Below are positions 1-8,127 of a stretch of DNA of 34,439 bases, in pieces. Position 1 is the stretch's first letter. Each line of letters opens with the position of its first letter. The stretch is from Solirubrobacterales bacterium (GTDB lineage: Bacteria; Actinomycetota; Thermoleophilia; Solirubrobacterales; Solirubrobacteraceae): contig JAOPZV010000248.1 of assembly GCA_025963935.1 (NCBI GenBank), forward strand, positions 1 through 34,439, read 5' to 3'. Position numbers and translations under genes: made by a program. Below the pieces are notes generated by a model, which saw only the letters and a list, made by a program, of their open reading frames with translations, ran no database searches and was not told the DNA's origin.

Positions 1-1189
1 AGGCCGCTTCTCGTAGGGTGGCCTCGCGGACCTCGGCGACCGTCGTGCAACCGCTGAGCGCGATCGTGAGGTCGAGCTCGGCAAGCACGCAGCGCAGCAC
101 GTGCTCGACACCGGCCTGCCCGTCCAGCGCCAACCCCCAGACATACGGGCGACCCAGGCACACCGCGTCGGCGCCGAGCGCGAGCGCCTTGAAGATGTCC
201 GCGCCGGTGCGGATGCCGCTGTCGAACAGAACCGGGAAATCCTCGCCGGCGGCGCCGCGCACGGCGGGCAGCGCGTCCAGCGCGCCGAGCGCTCCGTCGA
301 CCTGGCGGCCGCCGTGGTTTGAGACGATCAGCCCGTCCACGCCCGCCTGCACCGCGAGCCGCGCGTCGTCCTCGTGCAGGATCCCCTTGAGCACGATCGG
401 CAGCGAAGTCTGCCCCCGCAGCCACTCGAGGTCCGCCCAGGTGACCGTCGGGTTCGAGAACTGCAAGGCCCAATGGCCGATCGCGGGACCGGGGTCCTCC
501 TCCGGAGGGCGCTCCAGAGCCGCGCGGAAGACCGGGTCGCTGAAGTAGTTCGCGACGCCCTCGCCCTGCAGGAACGGCAGGTAGGCGCTCTGTAGATCGC
601 GCGGCCGCCAGCCGAGCATCCACGTATCGAGCGTGACGACGAGCGCCGTGTACCCGGCGTCCGCTGCACGGGCGACGAAGCTCGCGGCGAGGTCGCGATC
701 CTTCGGCCAGTACAGCTGGTACCAGCGGCTGGCCTCGCCCATCGCCTCCGCGACGTCCTCCATCGAATGGGACGCGGCGGTGCTGAGGATCGCCGGCAGG
801 CCCAGTGCGCCGGCCGCGCGCCCGACCGCCAGCTCGGCTTGCGGATGCACGATCGACTGCACGCCGATTGGCGCGAGCAGCAGCGGCGCGGGCATCTCCG
901 TACCGAGAACAGTCGTGGCGAGATCGCGCGCGGCGACATCGCGCAGCATGCGTGGCACGATCTCCCACCGCTCGAACGCGGCGAGATTCGCTGCGACCGT
1001 GCGCTCTGAGCCGGCACCGCCGGCGACGTAGCCGAACGCCCCCGTGTTCAGCACCTCGCGAGCGTGCTGTTCGAGCTCCATCGTCGAGATGGGCAGCGCG
1101 GGTCGCTCACCGGCGAGGCCCCGCCCGTAGATCTCGTATTGAAAGTTCGCGTAGAGCTGCTGTTGCAGCGCGGGATCAGCGTCGGCCAT
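1..1189 (-). CDS. FMN-dependent alpha-hydroxy-acid dehydrogenase / lactate 2-monooxygenase-like protein (3' end truncated by window edge)
   Basis: Minus-strand reading from ATG at 1189 is open to the window edge (absent from the ORF track because no stop lies inside the window). Translation includes MADADPALQQQLYANFQYEIYGRGL...GAFGYVAGGAGSERT...LLLAPIGVQSIVHPQAE...LPIVLKGILHEDDARLAVQAGVDGLIVSNHGGRQVDGA...LFDSGIRTGADIFKALALGADAVCLGRPY, typical of the FMN_dh family. Confidence 0.9.
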   Translation of the reverse strand, partial: MADADPALQQQLYANFQYEIYGRGLAGERPALPISTMELEQHAREVLNTGAFGYVAGGAGSERTVAANLAAFERWEIVPRMLRDVAARDLATTVLGTEMPAPLLLAPIGVQSIVHPQAELAVGRAAGALGLPAILSTAASHSMEDVAEAMGEASRWYQLYWPKDRDLAASFVARAADAGYTALVVTLDTWMLGWRPRDLQSAYLPFLQGEGVANYFSDPVFRAALERPPEEDPGPAIGHWALQFSNPTVTWADLEWLRGQTSLPIVLKGILHEDDARLAVQAGVDGLIVSNHGGRQVDGALGALDALPAVRGAAGEDFPVLFDSGIRTGADIFKALALGADAVCLGRPYVWGLALDGQAGVEHVLRCVLAELDLTIALSGCTTVAEVREATLREAA

Positions 1190-1226
1190 CCCTAGACCCT
1201 ACAGCCGCGGCGCCGGCCGCCGCCGG

Positions 1227-2378
1227 CTAGCGAAGCGCCGGTTCGGGTGCGGCGAGGAGGCCGCCGCAGACGCCGTTGCGACCGTTGCGCTTGGCTTCGT
1301 AGAGTGCCGAGTCGGCTTCGGCGCTGACGGCCCTGTAGTCGAACGGGGCGTCGCGCGTGGAGGCAGCCACACCGAAGCTCATCGTGACGCGCAGGCCACC
1401 CCCGACGGTATCGGCCTCGACGCCGCGGCGCAGACGCTCGGCCATCGCCGCGGTCTGCTCCAGGTCGGCACCGGGGAGCAGCACGAGGAACTCCTCGCCG
1501 CCGATCCGGTAGGCGAGGTCGAACGCGCGCAGCTGCTTGCGGAGCATGTACGCGACGTCCTGCAGGACAGCGTCACCGACCGCATGGCCGTGGGTGTCGT
1601 TGATCAGCTTGAAATGGTCGAGGTCGGCGACGATCAGCCCGACGGGCTGACGGGTGCGCTCCGCTTGGTATGCGAGCTCGAGCGTGCGGTCGGCAAGCGA
1701 GTTGCGGTTGAGCATGCCGGTCAGCTGGTCAATCACCGCGGCACTGCGGTGCCGGACGTCGGAGTGCATCAGCGCCGTGGAGAGGATCGCGACGGCGATC
1801 GCCAGCGCTAGCGGCATGATCAAGAGCGGAGGATGGGCGATGACGGCGGCCGCGTCGACGCCGAAGGCGACGCCGATCATCATCGCGACCGTCACGCACA
1901 GCCCGAGGATCACGCCACGCGTGGGAAAGCGCGCGCTCAGCGTGACGATCGGAATGGCTGCCCAGGCCATCGCCGGCGAACGCGGCCCGCCGGTCAGGGC
2001 CACGCTGATCTCGATCATCAGCTGCGATCCCGTCCATGCGGCAAACAGGAGGTACTCGGGGTATGTCACGCGGTGAACCGCCGAGTCAGCCGCCGCGAAC
2101 AGGACCCCGGCGATTACGAGAGGGATGACCGTCCACCACCCGAGCCACGGCCCGCAGATCAGCAGCGCGGCGGCGATCACGATGAACGACCGCCGGCGCA
2201 CCGGCGCGACCTGGCGGTCCATGTCGAGCATTCGCTCGCGGTCCATTTCGTCGTCGATCAGCCATGACACGGGTGCGGCGTGGGCGTCCGCGAGCGGGCC
2301 ATGTTCACGGCGGTCACGAGACGCTGGCCGTGTGGCGCCACGCAGGGCGGGAAGAACGGCGTCCAGATGATCTTCCAT
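1227..2378 (-). CDS. Membrane-anchored GGDEF diguanylate cyclase
   Basis: Several hydrophobic N-terminal segments followed by DQLTGMLNRNSLADR...DLDHFKLINDTHGHAVGD...RIGGEEFLVLLPG. RAFD lies five residues before GGEEF (I-site RxxD). N-terminal start uncertain. Confidence 0.92.
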   Translation of the reverse strand: MEDHLDAVLPALRGATRPASRDRREHGPLADAHAAPVSWLIDDEMDRERMLDMDRQVAPVRRRSFIVIAAALLICGPWLGWWTVIPLVIAGVLFAAADSAVHRVTYPEYLLFAAWTGSQLMIEISVALTGGPRSPAMAWAAIPIVTLSARFPTRGVILGLCVTVAMMIGVAFGVDAAAVIAHPPLLIMPLALAIAVAILSTALMHSDVRHRSAAVIDQLTGMLNRNSLADRTLELAYQAERTRQPVGLIVADLDHFKLINDTHGHAVGDAVLQDVAYMLRKQLRAFDLAYRIGGEEFLVLLPGADLEQTAAMAERLRRGVEADTVGGGLRVTMSFGVAASTRDAPFDYRAVSAEADSALYEAKRNGRNGVCGGLLAAPEPALR

Positions 2379-2500
2379 GACACCGCATATCGACCGCGGC
2401 TAGCACAAATGAAGTAATCCGCCAGTCCACTCGACGGATTCCCTAGACGCCCCACCGCCGGGGCACGCAGCGTCCAGGCGACCCCCGACTCGCCTGCCGC

Positions 2501-3544
2501 TCAGCCGAGGACGAGCTCCGCCGCGGTGCGCAGCGTGGCCGCGTCTCCGGAGACGAGCAGGGTGGTGACTACCGACTCGCGCCACGCCTCCAGGTCGTCA
2601 CGGATCTTCTCCTTCGGGCCGATCAGCGACAGCTGTTCGATCAGTGGGGTCGGGATCTTCGCCCCCGCCTCGTCCTTCTTGCCGCTCAGGTAGAGGTCCT
2701 GGATTTCGGAAACCTCGCGCTCATAGCCCATGCGGATTGGGACATTCGCGTGGAAGTTGGCGCCTTTGGCGCCCATTCCCCCGAAGTACAGCGCATAGAA
2801 GGGCCGCAGGGACTCGGCGGCCGCCTCGACGTCGTCGGTGACGATCAGTGGCACGGTCGCGGCGACCTCGAAGTCCTCGGCGCTGCGCCGCGCTCCATCT
2901 CGCGCGAAGCCCTCCTCCAGCGAGGGGCGGTATAGCTCCTCGTAGACGGCGGGAGAGAACAGCATCGCCAGCCAGCCGTCGCACAGCTCCGCACACAGGG
3001 CGATGTTCTTCGGCCCCTCGGCGCCCAAATAGACCGGGATGTCCTCGCGCAGTGGGTGGATCGACGACTTCAGCGACTTGGCGAGACCGGTGCCGTCGGG
3101 TAGCGGCAGGGTGTAGTGCGGGCCTGGTGCCTGCAGCGGGCCCTGGCGCGCCCACACGTCGCGCAGGATGCCGATGTACTCGCGCGTGCGCGCGAGCGGC
3201 TTGGCGAACGGCATGCCGTACCAGCCCTCGACTACCTGCGGTCCGGAGACCCCGAGGCCCAGGATGAACCGGCCGTTTGACAGATGGTCCATCGTCATCG
3301 CGGCCATCGCCGTGGCGGCGGGCTGGCGAGCCGACATCTGCACGATCGCCGTGCCGAGCTTGATTCGCGCAGTCGACGCGCCCCACCACGCCAGCGGCGT
3401 CAGGCAATCCGAGCCGTAGGCCTCGGCGGTCCAGATCGAGTCGAACCCGAGCCGCTCCGCCTCGGCAACCGCCTCACTCGCACCCGGAGGCGGCCCCCCT
3501 GCCCAGTAGCCGGTGTTGAGCCCCAGCTTCAGACCGCGAGCCAT
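2501..3544 (-). CDS. LLM class (probably F420-dependent) oxidoreductase
   Basis: MARGLKLGLNTGYWAGGPPPGASEAVAEAERLGFDSIWTAEAYGSDCLTPLAWWGA...TARIKLGTAIVQMSARQPAATAMAAMTMDHLSNGRFILGLGVSGPQVVEGWYG; luciferase-like monooxygenase fold. The longer 2501..4240 ORF is an in-frame extension over the upstream gene; start placed at ATG 3544. Confidence 0.9.
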   Translation of the reverse strand: MARGLKLGLNTGYWAGGPPPGASEAVAEAERLGFDSIWTAEAYGSDCLTPLAWWGASTARIKLGTAIVQMSARQPAATAMAAMTMDHLSNGRFILGLGVSGPQVVEGWYGMPFAKPLARTREYIGILRDVWARQGPLQAPGPHYTLPLPDGTGLAKSLKSSIHPLREDIPVYLGAEGPKNIALCAELCDGWLAMLFSPAVYEELYRPSLEEGFARDGARRSAEDFEVAATVPLIVTDDVEAAAESLRPFYALYFGGMGAKGANFHANVPIRMGYEREVSEIQDLYLSGKKDEAGAKIPTPLIEQLSLIGPKEKIRDDLEAWRESVVTTLLVSGDAATLRTAAELVLG

Positions 3545-3579
3545 CGCGCGGAGGCTACAGCAGAAGCATCCAGACGCGA

Positions 3580-4254
3580 CTAGGGGCGCGGCGCGACGAG
3601 CGCGAGGGTGAAGCCGTCGTAGCCCTTCGTGCCGACCGTCTGGATCGTCGTCCCGGTAGCACCGGGCGCCGCCGCGAGCAGCTCGTGAAAGCGCCGCATG
3701 CCCTCGATCCCGGGGTCGTCGTTCTCGGGATCGACGAGTGCGCCGCCCCGCACGACGTTGTCCGTGACGATCACGCTGCCGGCGCGCGAGAGCTCGAGCG
3801 CCCACTCGAAGTACTGCGGCGTGCCTGCCTTGTCGGCGTCGATGAAGATGAAGTCGAATGGGCCGGCCCGCTCGCCGGCGAGCTCGCGCAGCGACTCGAG
3901 CGCGGGGCCGACACGCTGCTCGACGCGGTCGGCCACCCCTGCCCGCTCGATGTTCTCCGCAGCGACCTGTGCGTAGCTCGGCTCGAGCTCCGAAGTCACG
4001 AGCCTGCCCCCGGGCGGGAGCGCCCGCGCGAGCCAGATCGTGCTGTAGCCGCCCAGCGTTCCTAGCTCGAGGATGCTTCGCGCGCCCATCGCACGGGCGA
4101 TCAGGTGCAGTAGCTTGCCCTGGTTCGGAGACACCGCGATCGGTGGGAGGCCGGCCGCGGCGCTGCCCGCGGCGGCATCGCGAAGCGCCTGGTCCTCGTG
4201 GACGAGCAGGTCGGCGGTGTACCCATCGACATCGCTCCACAGCTCCTGGCTCAT
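3580..4254 (-). CDS. Class I SAM-dependent O-methyltransferase (methyltransf_3 / caffeoyl-CoA OMT-like)
   Basis: ARSILELGTLGGYSTIWLARALPPGGRLVTSELEPSYAQVAAENIERAG...FDFIFIDADKAGTPQYFEWALELSRAGSVIVTDNVVRGG. Confidence 0.92.
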   Translation of the reverse strand: MSQELWSDVDGYTADLLVHEDQALRDAAAGSAAAGLPPIAVSPNQGKLLHLIARAMGARSILELGTLGGYSTIWLARALPPGGRLVTSELEPSYAQVAAENIERAGVADRVEQRVGPALESLRELAGERAGPFDFIFIDADKAGTPQYFEWALELSRAGSVIVTDNVVRGGALVDPENDDPGIEGMRRFHELLAAAPGATGTTIQTVGTKGYDGFTLALVAPRP

Positions 4255-4907
4255 GTCAGCCCCCGTCCGCGGCCGTCCGGACTCATCAGTGCCACGGGGA
4301 CCGCAAGGCCCGCAGAGCGCCTGAGCGTCGCGATCTGGCGTCCCGGCTGAACGGCTGCTCGGATCTCGCCGACCTGCGGTCCGATCCGCTCGACTGCCCG
4401 CTCGAGATCCTCGACGCTCAGCGCAAGTCCCCAGAAGCGCGCCGGATGATCCGCTCCGCCCGCGCGCTCGACGACCTCCTCCGGCTCCTGGATCAGCTCG
4501 AGGATCTCCGCTCCCAGCCGGAAGAAGGCCTGGCGCGGCGCGCCGGCCGGGGTCGGCTCCTCGCGCACCCGACGCAGGTCGAGGCCGGCGGCCTGCAACG
4601 CCACGATCGTGCGCTCCAGCGCGGGCGACATCGCCACGACATGATCGATCGACAGTACGCCGTTCGGTTGTGCCGGCGCCTGCTCCGGGACCTCCCGCTC
4701 AGAGACGTGGGTCCTCAGGCCGTCCAGCTCGGTGCTCGACACTCCTCGCAGGGACCATCCCACGATGCCGCTTCCCGCCTGCGCCCCGGCCAGGCGCACC
4801 CGCACACGCCCGATCTGCACGCAGTCGCCGGATACCGCGAAGCCGAGATGTCCCCATCGCTCGGGCTCGTCCGCGAGCGTTAGCTCGTCGATCGTCGCTG
4901 TTGGCAT
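4251..4907 (-). CDS. VOC / glyoxalase-like domain protein
   Basis: MPTATIDELTLADEPERWGHLGFAVSGDCVQIGRVRVRL...LSIDHVVAMSPALERTIVALQAAGLDLRRVRE...RQAFFRLGAEILELIQEPE...FWGLALSVEDLERAVERIG; its stop overlaps the downstream OMT start (ATGA at 4251-4254). Confidence 0.75.
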   Translation of the reverse strand: MPTATIDELTLADEPERWGHLGFAVSGDCVQIGRVRVRLAGAQAGSGIVGWSLRGVSSTELDGLRTHVSEREVPEQAPAQPNGVLSIDHVVAMSPALERTIVALQAAGLDLRRVREEPTPAGAPRQAFFRLGAEILELIQEPEEVVERAGGADHPARFWGLALSVEDLERAVERIGPQVGEIRAAVQPGRQIATLRRSAGLAVPVALMSPDGRGRGLT

Positions 4908-5072
4908 CGCACTCCCTTTGGCGTCGCGTCCGGCAGGTCCCTCGCCGGCGCCCGCGATTGCGCGGACTCGCGCCCCGAACCGTACACGGCGGCCCACCAC
5001 ACTCGTCGGCCCGGTGTCCACCACGCGAGGGCCACGTTCGGCTCGAGCGCTGGTCGTCCTAGCATCGGGGGT

Positions 5073-5321
5073 ATGCGTCAGCGGTGGCTACTGGTGAGCG
5101 TGCGCTATGGGCTGCCGGCGATCGTCGTGCTCGCCGGGGTCGTCGTCATGGCGATGGGCGGCGAAAGCGAACTGGAGGGCGGCGCCGGGATCGTGGGCGC
5201 GGGGCTCGCCGTGTATCTCGTCAACTGGCTGTTCCGGATCGGCGCCGCCGGTGAGCGCGAGCGCGATGCGGAGGACGAGGCGCGCGACTACTTCAGCCGC
5301 CACGGCCGCTGGCCCAGCTGA
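5073..5321 (+). CDS. Small membrane protein of unknown function
   Basis: MRQRWLLVSVRYGLPAIVVLAGVVVMAMGGESELEGGAGIVGAGLAVYLVNWLFRIGAAGERERDAEDEARDYFSRHGRWPS: two hydrophobic segments and a charged tail; sits in a gap between minus-strand genes. Confidence 0.7.
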   Translation: MRQRWLLVSVRYGLPAIVVLAGVVVMAMGGESELEGGAGIVGAGLAVYLVNWLFRIGAAGERERDAEDEARDYFSRHGRWPS

Positions 5322-5355
5322 GCTCCTCGCCGGCGATTGGCCGGCGCACAAGCAC

Positions 5356-6039
5356 TCACCTGATCAGCTCGACGATCAGCGGCAGATGATCGGACAGCTC
5401 AACCGGGCCGGTGTCAAGGTTCACGCGGCGCTCCAGCCGGGCGGCCTCTCCGACCGCCCGCATCCCGCGAGCGAACAGGTGATCGACGTCCCTGCGCGCC
5501 ACCTGCACGATGCCACCGTCCGGATGTCCGGGACTGCGCAGGTTCAGGTCCCCGCCGAGGATCAGCGGTGCCCCGTCCGCCCACGCCAGCGAGCGTTGCC
5601 ACAGTAGTGCGAGCTCGTCCTCGGCAAGCGGCACCCGCGCGCTGGCGTGGAAGTTGACGACACACACTCCATCCGCGAGCCGTGCGAGCTGGGCGACCCG
5701 CCGCTCGGGCCAGGCGCGAAGCCGCAGGGCGCGGTGCTCGACGATCGGGCGCCGCGAGAGGATCGCGTTTGAGCCCCCGCCATTGGACTTGATCGCGTCG
5801 GGGCGTCGCACGGCCAGCGCCCGGCGGAGCGCCAGCAAAGAGTTTCGCGAGGTCAGCGCCGTGCACTGCTCGGCTCCGGCATCGCGAGCCAGCTCCGGCG
5901 GCCACCACGGAGGCACCTCCTGAAGCATGGCGACGTCCCAGTCCCACCCGGCGATCAGCCCGGCGAACTCCGCCTGCAGGTCGCGTCCGGCGGGTGGAAC
6001 GGAGCGACCGTGAAACAGATTCCACGTGAGGACGCGCAC
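5356..6039 (-). CDS. Endonuclease/exonuclease/phosphatase (EEP) family protein
   Basis: MRVLTWNLFHGRSVPP...VAMLQEVPPWWPPELA...LILGGDLNLRSPGHPDGG...ELSDHLPLIVELIR, EEP motifs. Confidence 0.85.
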   Translation of the reverse strand: MRVLTWNLFHGRSVPPAGRDLQAEFAGLIAGWDWDVAMLQEVPPWWPPELARDAGAEQCTALTSRNSLLALRRALAVRRPDAIKSNGGGSNAILSRRPIVEHRALRLRAWPERRVAQLARLADGVCVVNFHASARVPLAEDELALLWQRSLAWADGAPLILGGDLNLRSPGHPDGGIVQVARRDVDHLFARGMRAVGEAARLERRVNLDTGPVELSDHLPLIVELIR

Positions 6040-6058
6040 GCCCCGCGCCGCGCGGCCG

Positions 6059-7870
6059 CTAGCGGGCGTACATCCCCTCGATCACGTCCGCGTAGCGCTC
6101 GGCGATCGGCTTGCGCTTGAGCTTCATAGTCGGCGTCAGCTCCTCGCCGCCCGGCAGCCAGTCGCCCTCGATGATCGAGAACCGCTTGATCTGCTCGACT
6201 TTCGCGAGCTTGGCGTTCGCCTCATCGACGCCGGCCTGCACCATGGCGCGAACGCGCTCGTCGCGCGCCAGCGACGCCAGGGATGTGTCCTCGATGCCCT
6301 GCTGCGTCGCCCACGCCGGCGCGAAGTCGGGGTCCAACACAATCAGCGCCGTGTTGAACGGGCGCCGGTCGCCGATGCAACACGCCTGGCCGATCAGCGG
6401 CGAGGCGCTCTTCAAGGCGGCCTCTATGTTCGCCGGCGACATGTTCTTGCCGGCCGCGTTGATGATGATCTCCTTCTTGCGGTCGACGATCGTCAGATAG
6501 CCGTCGTCGTCGAATACCCCGATGTCGCCGGTGCGCAGCCAGCCGTCCTCCGTGAACGCCTCGGCCGTCTTGTCGGGGAGGTTGCGGTATCCGAGCATCA
6601 CGACGTCGGACTTCACCAGCACCTCGCCGTCGGCGTCGAGCTTGATCTGGACTCCCGGCGCGGGCGGCCCGACCGTCCCGATCTTGATCTTCCCGGTCGG
6701 ATTGACGCTGCCGGCGCCGCACGTCTCGCTCATGCCCCACAGCTCGGCCAGCGGGAGCCCGATGGCGTGGAAGAACTCGAGCACCTCCACGGGGGTGGGC
6801 GCCGCACCGACGTTGATCGCCTCGACCTGGTCGAGCCCGAGCATCTCGCGCAGGCCGGCGAACATCTCGGCGTCCGCCTTGGCGACCTGCTCGGCGAGAT
6901 CGGCGGGGACCGGCTCCCCGGCCTGCTCGAGGCGCACCTTGCGCACGCCCGCCGCGATCGCCGCGAGCATCGCCTCTCGCTGCTCGTCGGGCTGGCCGGC
7001 GATCATCGTCTCCAGGCCGGCCTTGAGCTTCTCCCAGATACGCGGCACGGCGAAAAACCAGCTCGGCCGTACTTCGGGCAGGTAGGAGAGGACCTGGCGG
7101 GGGTCCTCGCAGCAGGTGATCTGCAGGCCATAGACGATCGGCAGGTAGTGGTGAGCGTTGCGCTCGGCAACGTGGGCGGCCGGGAGCCATGAGATGACGC
7201 GCCCGTCGCGCGGCAGGTCGATCAGCTCCTCGAGCCCCTCGCATGCCGCCAGCAGGTTGCGGTGGATGAGCTGGACGCCCTTCGGCGGCCCCGTCGTCCC
7301 GGAGGTGTAGATAAGCGTGAGCACATCGCTCGCGGTGATCTGCGCCACGGATCCGTCGACGTCGAAGCCGGGGTTCGTGCCCTCGACATCCGACAGGGCG
7401 ATCGTGCCCTGCGGCGGCTCACCGTCGACGACGATCACGTGCTCGAGGTCGGGTAGGCCGTGGCGCGCCTCGAGCACCTGCGCCAGGAACTGCTGCTCAC
7501 AGATCAGGACGCGTGCTCCGGCGTCCGCGACGACGTACTCGATCTGGTTGGAGGCGTAGGTGTTGTAGATCGAGAACGGAGTGGCGCCAAGCATCATCGC
7601 GGCGATGTCGCACAGATGGAACTCGGGACTGTTGGAGAGCATCAGGGCGATCGTCTCGCCGCGACCGAGACCGAGCTTCGCGAGGCCACCGGCAAGCGCG
7701 TCGACACGCGCGCGCAGCTCTCCCCAGGTGATCGTGAACGCGTCGCCCTTTGTGCGGATCGCGACCTCATCGGCGCGCTCGGCGGCCGTGCGGCGGAACG
7801 CCTCGGCGAGCGTTGTCGCGTTTACCGCCGACTGCTCGCGGGCCGCCAGTTCCGTGACCGCGCCATCCAT
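6059..7870 (-). CDS. Long-chain fatty acid--CoA ligase (AMP-binding)
   Basis: LTLIYTSGTTGPPKGVQLIHRNLLAACE...LWGMSETCGAGSVNPTGKIKIGTVG...DGWLRTGDIGVFDDDGYLTIVDRKKEIIINAAGKNMSPANIEAALK. Confidence 0.93.
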   Translation of the reverse strand: MDGAVTELAAREQSAVNATTLAEAFRRTAAERADEVAIRTKGDAFTITWGELRARVDALAGGLAKLGLGRGETIALMLSNSPEFHLCDIAAMMLGATPFSIYNTYASNQIEYVVADAGARVLICEQQFLAQVLEARHGLPDLEHVIVVDGEPPQGTIALSDVEGTNPGFDVDGSVAQITASDVLTLIYTSGTTGPPKGVQLIHRNLLAACEGLEELIDLPRDGRVISWLPAAHVAERNAHHYLPIVYGLQITCCEDPRQVLSYLPEVRPSWFFAVPRIWEKLKAGLETMIAGQPDEQREAMLAAIAAGVRKVRLEQAGEPVPADLAEQVAKADAEMFAGLREMLGLDQVEAINVGAAPTPVEVLEFFHAIGLPLAELWGMSETCGAGSVNPTGKIKIGTVGPPAPGVQIKLDADGEVLVKSDVVMLGYRNLPDKTAEAFTEDGWLRTGDIGVFDDDGYLTIVDRKKEIIINAAGKNMSPANIEAALKSASPLIGQACCIGDRRPFNTALIVLDPDFAPAWATQQGIEDTSLASLARDERVRAMVQAGVDEANAKLAKVEQIKRFSIIEGDWLPGGEELTPTMKLKRKPIAERYADVIEGMYAR

Positions 7871-8127
7871 GCTCCGCTCCTCCCGTTTGCGATTCGCCTC
7901 GCCCCGGGGTATCCGCCCCGCGGATCTCTCAAACTTCGCCCGGGATCATAGCCAGAGAGCGACGACACGTGAGCATTGCTACGAACCGTCCCGATCGGCA
8001 GGCGATGCGCGCCTGCTTGTCCCTTGTGCACATACGATTGGATGCTGTTGACCGGGCCGCTCGGCGGACCGCCGATCGTGCGGCCGACCGCCGCGGGTGA
8101 GACTGGCGAGGGGCGCATTGGGGAGCG

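Noticed and set aside
2501-4240. 579-aa minus ORF as a fusion of an unknown N-terminal domain with the LLM oxidoreductase
   Set aside because: The first ~230 residues are an out-of-frame reading of the OMT gene; the authentic start is ATG 3544.
3858-4883. 341-aa plus-strand ORF over the OMT/VOC genes
   Set aside because: Antisense to two coherent minus-strand genes; Arg/Ala/Pro-rich noise.
6026-7192. 388-aa plus-strand ORF antisense to the acyl-CoA ligase
   Set aside because: The opposite strand carries all AMP-binding motifs; composition (Arg/Leu/Asp/His-rich) is typical of antisense high-GC ORFs.
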